Below, in pieces: positions 14,488 to 18,234 of a DNA stretch of 18,234 nucleotides. The stretch is taken from assembly GCA_035760865.1 (NCBI GenBank), contig DASTSE010000297.1:1-18234 (forward strand), written 5' to 3'. Numbering within the stretch: position 1 is the stretch's first letter; every line of letters starts with the position of its first letter. The notes under the pieces were generated by a model, which was not told the origin of the DNA, made no database searches, and saw only the letters and a list, made by a program, of their open reading frames with translations. The DNA comes from Dokdonella_A sp035760865 (GTDB taxonomy: Bacteria > Pseudomonadota > Gammaproteobacteria > Xanthomonadales > Rhodanobacteraceae). The position numbers and the translations under genes are program-made.

Positions 14488-15507
14488 ATGCTCAAGATCG
14501 ATACCCACGCGCACATCCTGCCGCCCGACTGGCCGAACCTCGCCGAGAAGTACGGCGACGACCGCTTCCCGGTCATGGTCCGCACCGAAGGCCGCCACCG
14601 CATCTACAAGGACGGCCGCTTCTTCCGCGAAGTCTGGGCGAACGCGTTCGACCCGGAAGTGCGCATCGCCGACTACGCCAGGTTCGGGGTCGACGTGCAG
14701 GTCGTTTCGACCGTGCCGGTGCTGTTCTCGTACTGGGCCAAACCGAATCAGGCCCTGGAGCTGCACCGCCACCTCAACGACCACACGGCCGGGATCTGCA
14801 GCCGCTATCCGCGCCACTACGCCGGCATCGGCACCGTACCGCTGCAATCGCCGACGCTCGCGATCCAGGAGATGGAGCGCTGCATCGAACAACTCGGGTT
14901 GTCCGGCGTGCAGATCGGCTCGCACTGCGAGAACTGGAACCTCGATGCGCCGGAGCTGTTCCCGTTCTTCGAGGCGGCCGCCGAGATCGGCGCGGCGATC
15001 CTCGTGCACCCGTGGGACATGATGGGCGCGGCCTCGATGCCGAAGTACTGGCTGCCGTGGCTGGTCGGCATGCCGGCGGAACAGTCGCGCGCGGTGTGCT
15101 GCCTCATCTTCGGCGGCGTGCTCGAGCGGCTGCCGCGGCTCAAGGTCTGCTTCGCCCACGGCGGCGGATCGTTCCCGTACACGATCGGCCGCATCGAGCA
15201 CGGCTTCCGCATGCGACCCGACCTTGTCGCGACCGACAACGCGCGCGGGCCGCGCGAGTACCTCGGCCGCATCTATTTCGATTCGTGCGTGCACGACCGC
15301 GCCGCGCTGCGCTACCTGCTCGACGTCGCCGGCGTCGGCAACGTCATGCTCGGCACCGACTACCCTTTTCCACTCGGCGAGCAGGAGCCCGGCAGCGGCA
15401 TCGCCGCGCTCGGCCTGCCGCCCGCCGACCAGGCCCGGCTCTTCCACGGCACCGCCCTGGAATGGCTCGGCCTGCCCCTTTCGCGTTTCGCCGACGATAC
15501 GGAGTGA
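14488..15507 (+). CDS. nbaD: 2-amino-3-carboxymuconate-6-semialdehyde decarboxylase
   Basis: The 339-residue amidohydrolase-fold zinc enzyme (ACMSD) removes CO2 from ACMS to give 2-aminomuconate semialdehyde, diverting carbon from quinolinate. Metal ligands are visible as His7 and His9 (IDTHAHILPP), His174 (ILVHPWDM) and Asp291 (MLGTDYPFP). The catalytic His224 is in FAHGGGSFPY, Arg47 is in GRFFREVW, and Arg235 is in IGRIEHGF; all correspond to residues known in the Pseudomonas fluorescens enzyme with small offsets. The gene follows a terminator and a -10-like TAAACT and heads a tightly packed three-gene unit, with the small secreted-protein gene starting 4 nt after its stop and kynU after that. 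Confidence 0.97.
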   Translation: MLKIDTHAHILPPDWPNLAEKYGDDRFPVMVRTEGRHRIYKDGRFFREVWANAFDPEVRIADYARFGVDVQVVSTVPVLFSYWAKPNQALELHRHLNDHTAGICSRYPRHYAGIGTVPLQSPTLAIQEMERCIEQLGLSGVQIGSHCENWNLDAPELFPFFEAAAEIGAAILVHPWDMMGAASMPKYWLPWLVGMPAEQSRAVCCLIFGGVLERLPRLKVCFAHGGGSFPYTIGRIEHGFRMRPDLVATDNARGPREYLGRIYFDSCVHDRAALRYLLDVAGVGNVMLGTDYPFPLGEQEPGSGIAALGLPPADQARLFHGTALEWLGLPLSRFADDTE

Positions 15508-15511
15508 ACCC

Positions 15512-16033
15512 GTGAAGCCGACCACCCTGCTGTTCCTGCTCGCCTCGCTGGCCGCCGCCACCGCGCATGCGCAAGGCAAGACCGACTATTCGCTCAACGG
15601 CGACCTGATCCGCTTCCATGTGCCGGCCAGTTGGACCGCGATCATGGAGAAAGCCGACGGCAACCCGCAGGCCGTCGCATTCCAGGTCCCGGACCCGACC
15701 GCGCAGGGCAGCGAGGATTCGGCCAACGTGACCGTCAAGACGCGCCAGCTCAAGGATGCCTCGGCCTTCGCCGCCACCGTGCAGGACGAGTTCGAGCGAT
15801 CCAAGGCGCAGGGCGGCTACGAAACCGACCGCAGCAACACCGACGCTTCGGTGCACCAGTATTTCGTCGTGCGCGGCAAGACGCGCTATCTCGTGCGCGA
15901 CAGCTTCCAGCTGATCGGCACGATCGCGGTCGAAGTGCGCTGCCAGCGCCCGCTGCTCGAGGCGACGCCGCCGGCGTGGAACGGCGAGTTCGACGCCGCG
16001 TGCGCATCGGTCGTCGCTTCGCTGAAGCATTGA
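15512..16033 (+). CDS. Small secreted protein of unknown function inside the ACMSD-kynU unit
   Basis: The 173-residue product has a clear signal peptide (KPTTLLFLLASLAAATAHA, cleavage around residue 20) and a mature soluble domain of about 150 residues (DLIRFHVPASWTAIMEK, QYFVVRGKTRYLVRD, a Cys pair near the C-terminus in VRCQRP and DAACAS that could form a disulfide). It starts at a GTG at 15512, with GGAG at 15501-15504 inside the end of the ACMSD gene. The kynU ATG lies 2 nt after its stop, so the three genes are almost certainly co-transcribed. The compact alpha/beta look and the VPASW motif recall periplasmic PsbP/DcrB-like folds, but I cannot assign a family. Confidence 0.8.
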   Translation: MKPTTLLFLLASLAAATAHAQGKTDYSLNGDLIRFHVPASWTAIMEKADGNPQAVAFQVPDPTAQGSEDSANVTVKTRQLKDASAFAATVQDEFERSKAQGGYETDRSNTDASVHQYFVVRGKTRYLVRDSFQLIGTIAVEVRCQRPLLEATPPAWNGEFDAACASVVASLKH

Positions 16034-16035
16034 CG

Positions 16036-17328
16036 ATGGCCGACCACGCGACGGGCCTGCTCGAGGCGGAGGCGCTGGACCTCGACGCGCGCGATCCGCT
16101 CGCCGCGTTCCGCGACGAGTTCCTCGTCCCCCGCAACGACGACGGCTCGGAGCAGGTCTACCTGTGCGGCAATTCGCTCGGCCTGCAACCGCGCGCGACG
16201 CGGGCCGCGCTGCTCGACGAGCTCGACGACTGGCATCGGCTCGCGGTCGAAGCGCACTTCCGCGGCCGCCATCCGTGGATGCCGTACCACGGCTTCGTGC
16301 GCGACGATCTCGCCGCGCTGGTCGGCGCGCTGCCGCACGAGGTGGTCGCGATGAATTCGCTGACCGTGAACCTGCACCTCATGATGGTCAGCTTCTACCG
16401 CCCCGACGCGACGCGCAACGCGATCCTCATCGAGCGCAACGCATTCCCGTCGGACCACCACGCGGTCGAATCGCAGATCCGCTTCCACGGCCACGACCCG
16501 GCCAGCGCGCTGATCGAACTCGATGCCGACGAAGCGGGCGGCACGCTGTCGGACGCGTCGATCCTGCGCGCGATCGAACAGCACGGTTCGCGCATCGCAC
16601 TGGTGATGCTGTCCGGCGTGCAGTACCTCACCGGGCAGGCGTTCGATCTCGCCGCGATCGTGCGCGCGGCGCACGCGCGAGGTTGCGTGGTCGGATTCGA
16701 CCTCGCCCACGCCGCCGGCAATCTCGCCCTGCAATTGCACGACACGGGCTGCGACTTCGCGGTCTGGTGCAGTTACAAGTACCTCAACTCCGGCCCCGGC
16801 GCGGTCGCCGGCTGTTTCGTGCACGAGCGCCATGCGCGCACGGCACGTCCAAGGTTCGCGGGCTGGTGGGGCCACGACCAGGCGACGCGCTTCCGCATGG
16901 GCCCGGCGTTCACACCCACGCCGGGCGCGGACGGCTGGCAGCTGTCGAACCCGCCGATCCTTGCCCTCGCGCCGCTGCGCGTATCGCTGTCGATCTTCCG
17001 CCGCGCCGGCATGGCCGCTTTGCGCGCGAAGTCGGAGGCGCTCACCGCGTACTTCGACGCGCTCATTCGCGAGCAACTCGGCGACGTCCTCGAGATCACC
17101 ACGCCGCGGGAACCCGCTCGCCGCGGCTGCCAGTTGTCCTTGCGCGTGAAGGGTCCGCGCGAGGCGGGGCGCTCGCTGTTCGACCACCTGCACGCGCGCG
17201 GCATCGTCGTCGACTGGCGCGAACCGGACGTGATCCGCGCCGCGCCGACGCCGTTGTACAACCGCCGCATCGACTGCCTGCGCTTCGTGCTCGCGGTACG
17301 TGAATGGGCGACAACGCGACGCGACTGA
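16036..17328 (+). CDS. kynU: Kynureninase
   Basis: The 430-residue PLP enzyme of aminotransferase fold type I cleaves kynurenine to anthranilate plus alanine, or 3-hydroxykynurenine to 3-hydroxyanthranilate plus alanine. Visible landmarks are YLCGNSLGL (42-50), PWMPYH (80-85), LSGVQYLTGQ (192-201), FDLAHAAGN with Asp222 and His225, and WCSYKYLNSGPGA with the PLP-binding Lys248. RFAGWWGH (273-280) is also characteristic. The length is normal for bacterial KynU. The ATG begins 2 nt after the small secreted-protein gene and lacks a strong ribosome binding site, consistent with coupling. With nbaC nearby, 3-hydroxykynurenine is the likely physiological substrate, although no kynurenine monooxygenase gene is in the window. 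Confidence 0.97.
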   Translation: MADHATGLLEAEALDLDARDPLAAFRDEFLVPRNDDGSEQVYLCGNSLGLQPRATRAALLDELDDWHRLAVEAHFRGRHPWMPYHGFVRDDLAALVGALPHEVVAMNSLTVNLHLMMVSFYRPDATRNAILIERNAFPSDHHAVESQIRFHGHDPASALIELDADEAGGTLSDASILRAIEQHGSRIALVMLSGVQYLTGQAFDLAAIVRAAHARGCVVGFDLAHAAGNLALQLHDTGCDFAVWCSYKYLNSGPGAVAGCFVHERHARTARPRFAGWWGHDQATRFRMGPAFTPTPGADGWQLSNPPILALAPLRVSLSIFRRAGMAALRAKSEALTAYFDALIREQLGDVLEITTPREPARRGCQLSLRVKGPREAGRSLFDHLHARGIVVDWREPDVIRAAPTPLYNRRIDCLRFVLAVREWATTRRD

Positions 17329-17381
17329 CGCACGACGTGCTCTGCGCGCATTCAGCGCGCGATCGCTAGCGTGGATCCAGG

Positions 17382-17412
17382 TCTAATCGCGCCCACGGGG
17401 CGCCCTGGAGGT
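17382..17412 (+). promoter_or_regulatory. Putative promoter and ribosome binding site of the YXWGXW gene
   Basis: TCTAAT (17382-17387) is a possible -10 box. TGGAGGT (17406-17412) is a strong Shine-Dalgarno five bases before the ATG at 17418, which fixes the start. Confidence 0.45.
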
Positions 17413-17417
17413 CCACG

Positions 17418-17738
17418 ATGCTCGTCCACAAGCAACTGCTGCTGGCCGTCGCGTTCGCGCTCGGCGGCACCTGCGCAGTGGTCGCCACGCCGGCGCAGGC
17501 GCGCGTCCACGTCGACATCTACGCCAACGTCGCACCGCCGCCGCTGCGCGCCGAAGTCGTACCGGCCCCGCGCCGCGGCTACGTATGGGTGCCGGGCTAT
17601 TGGGGCTGGCGCCATCACCACCACCGCTGGTACCGCGGCCATTGGGTACGTGAGCGTCATGGCTACCACTACGTGCCGTCGCGCTGGGACCACCACGGCG
17701 ATCGCTGGCGCTACCACGGCGGCCGCTGGGAGCGCTGA
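17418..17738 (+). CDS. Small exported YXWGXW-repeat protein
   Basis: The 106-residue product has a signal peptide (hydrophobic LLLAVAFALGGT, cleavage probably after AQA near residue 28). Its mature part is short and rich in Trp, Tyr, His and Arg, with the repeat-type motif YVWVPGYWGWRHHHH, then YRGHWVRERHGYHYVPSRW and two shorter copies (DRWRYHGGRW). This is the YXWGXW pattern found in small envelope proteins of many proteobacteria, whose function is not established. The histidine-rich stretch could bind metal, but that is speculation. The gene stands alone with its own ribosome binding site and ends near a strong hairpin. Confidence 0.88.
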   Translation: MLVHKQLLLAVAFALGGTCAVVATPAQARVHVDIYANVAPPPLRAEVVPAPRRGYVWVPGYWGWRHHHHRWYRGHWVRERHGYHYVPSRWDHHGDRWRYHGGRWER

Positions 17739-17763
17739 GGTTCGCGCATGACGCGGTGATGCG

Positions 17764-17793
17764 GCGGGCGGCCCATGCGATCGGGCCGCCCGC
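17764..17793. terminator. Strong hairpin between convergent genes
   Basis: A perfect 11-bp inverted repeat (GCGGGCGGCCC / GGGCCGCCCGC) with the eight-base loop ATGCGATC lies between the YXWGXW gene and the converging minus-strand gene, 5 nt before the latter's stop codon region. It can be extended by three pairs past a mismatch. No T-tract follows on either strand. It probably ends transcription from both sides. Confidence 0.55.
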
Positions 17794-17798
17794 AGCGT

Positions 17799-18234
17799 TC
17801 AGGGCGGCGGCACCGCTTCGTCGGCGTCGGGCGCCTCGACCGAATAGCCGCGCCGGCGCAGCTCGGCGACATAGCCGTCCGCGTCCACGACCAGGCGCAT
17901 CGGCAACAGTGCGAAGCTGGTCTCGTCGTGGGCGAGCGTGGTCGTCGCCGCGTCGAGCCACGCGCTGCGCAGCCGCGCTTCGAGGTCGTCGAGTCCGCGC
18001 TCGCGCATGATCGACAATCGCATGATCGCGTCGCGGCATGGCCCCATCTCGTCGACGTGCGCGAGCGCGCGCAGCGCCGCGAGATCGCCGGTCGCCCATG
18101 CGTTCGCGCGTTCGGTCATGTGCACGAGATCGGTCTCGACGCGCTCGAGCGTGCGACCGAAGCACTCCTGGTCGTCGAGTGCCGCCTGCTTGAATTCCTT
18201 GAGCGCCGCCCTCGGCGCATCGATGCCCACTTCC
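17799..18234 (-). CDS. TraB/GumN-like protein, C-terminal part (runs off the right edge)
   Basis: The minus-strand frame is open to the window edge and gives 143-145 residues. It has helical segments with an Arg/Glu/Asp pattern (RTLERVETDLVHMTERA), then IMRERGLDDLEARLRSAW, and ends with SFALLPMRLVVDADGYVAEL and RRRGYSVEAPD. The end resembles the C-terminus of TraB/GumN (TIKI-related) proteins, in which a strand of the form F-A-V-L-P is followed by a helix and RGY-x-V-E. A GTG at 18230 is possible as a start but is probably internal, because the family is normally ~300 residues and the visible part lacks the N-terminal catalytic motifs. The assignment is tentative. Confidence 0.55.
   Translation of the reverse strand, partial: EVGIDAPRAALKEFKQAALDDQECFGRTLERVETDLVHMTERANAWATGDLAALRALAHVDEMGPCRDAIMRLSIMRERGLDDLEARLRSAWLDAATTTLAHDETSFALLPMRLVVDADGYVAELRRRGYSVEAPDADEAVPPP

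Noticed and set aside
7366..17328. Kynurenine monooxygenase, tryptophan dioxygenase or 4-oxalocrotonate decarboxylase gene in the cluster
   Set aside because: No FAD-monooxygenase, TDO or decarboxylase/hydratase motifs are present in any real gene here. They must be encoded elsewhere if the pathway is complete.
1..18234. tRNA genes, CRISPR arrays, transposases, toxin-antitoxin or defence genes
   Set aside because: No cloverleaf, regularly spaced repeat array, DDE transposase or defence-family motif was recognised while reading both strands.

Overview
The window is dense, high-GC DNA from a proteobacterium. Gene content and protein style (IscA beside AsnS, a Can-type carbonic anhydrase, a YXWGXW protein, a TraB/GumN-like protein, a 3-hydroxyanthranilate-type tryptophan pathway) suggest a gammaproteobacterium of the order Xanthomonadales (Lysobacter/Dokdonella-like). 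That placement is an inference from reading, not from a search. No tRNA, rRNA, CRISPR array, transposase or phage gene was seen.

Layout. Positions 1-721 (minus strand) hold the start of a membrane protein and an IscA-type Fe-S protein whose genes overlap by 3 nt. A divergent promoter region (722-855) separates them from asnS (856-2280). Next come two small coupled genes of unknown function, one a two-helix membrane protein and one an acidic protein (2394-3019), then about 200 nt of intergenic sequence with a repeat. A divergent SDR oxidoreductase follows (3227-4015), then a short TrhO-like rhodanese for tRNA hydroxylation (4269-5018) and a large secreted delta-60-repeat protein (5084-7333).

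From 7366 to 17328 every gene is on the plus strand and five encode consecutive or linked steps of tryptophan/kynurenine catabolism. These are 2-aminomuconate semialdehyde dehydrogenase (7366), 2-aminomuconate deaminase of the RidA family (10970), 3-hydroxyanthranilate 3,4-dioxygenase (11575), ACMS decarboxylase (14488) and kynureninase (16036). Together they would take 3-hydroxykynurenine through 3-hydroxyanthranilate, ACMS, 2-aminomuconate semialdehyde and 2-aminomuconate to 4-oxalocrotonate. Between them sit genes with no textbook place in the pathway: a beta-carbonic anhydrase, a secreted ChaN/TIKI/EreA-like protein, a FUSC-family membrane protein and a small secreted protein. Several are coupled (1-nt overlap or 2-4 nt gaps) to pathway genes. 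Tryptophan dioxygenase, kynurenine formamidase, kynurenine 3-monooxygenase and the enzymes after 4-oxalocrotonate are not in the window.

The right end has a small secreted YXWGXW protein (17418-17738), a strong hairpin between convergent genes (17764-17793), and the C-terminal part of a TraB/GumN-like protein on the minus strand that runs off the window. The most interesting material is the set of accessory genes embedded in the kynurenine cluster and the apparently leaderless starts of several of its genes.
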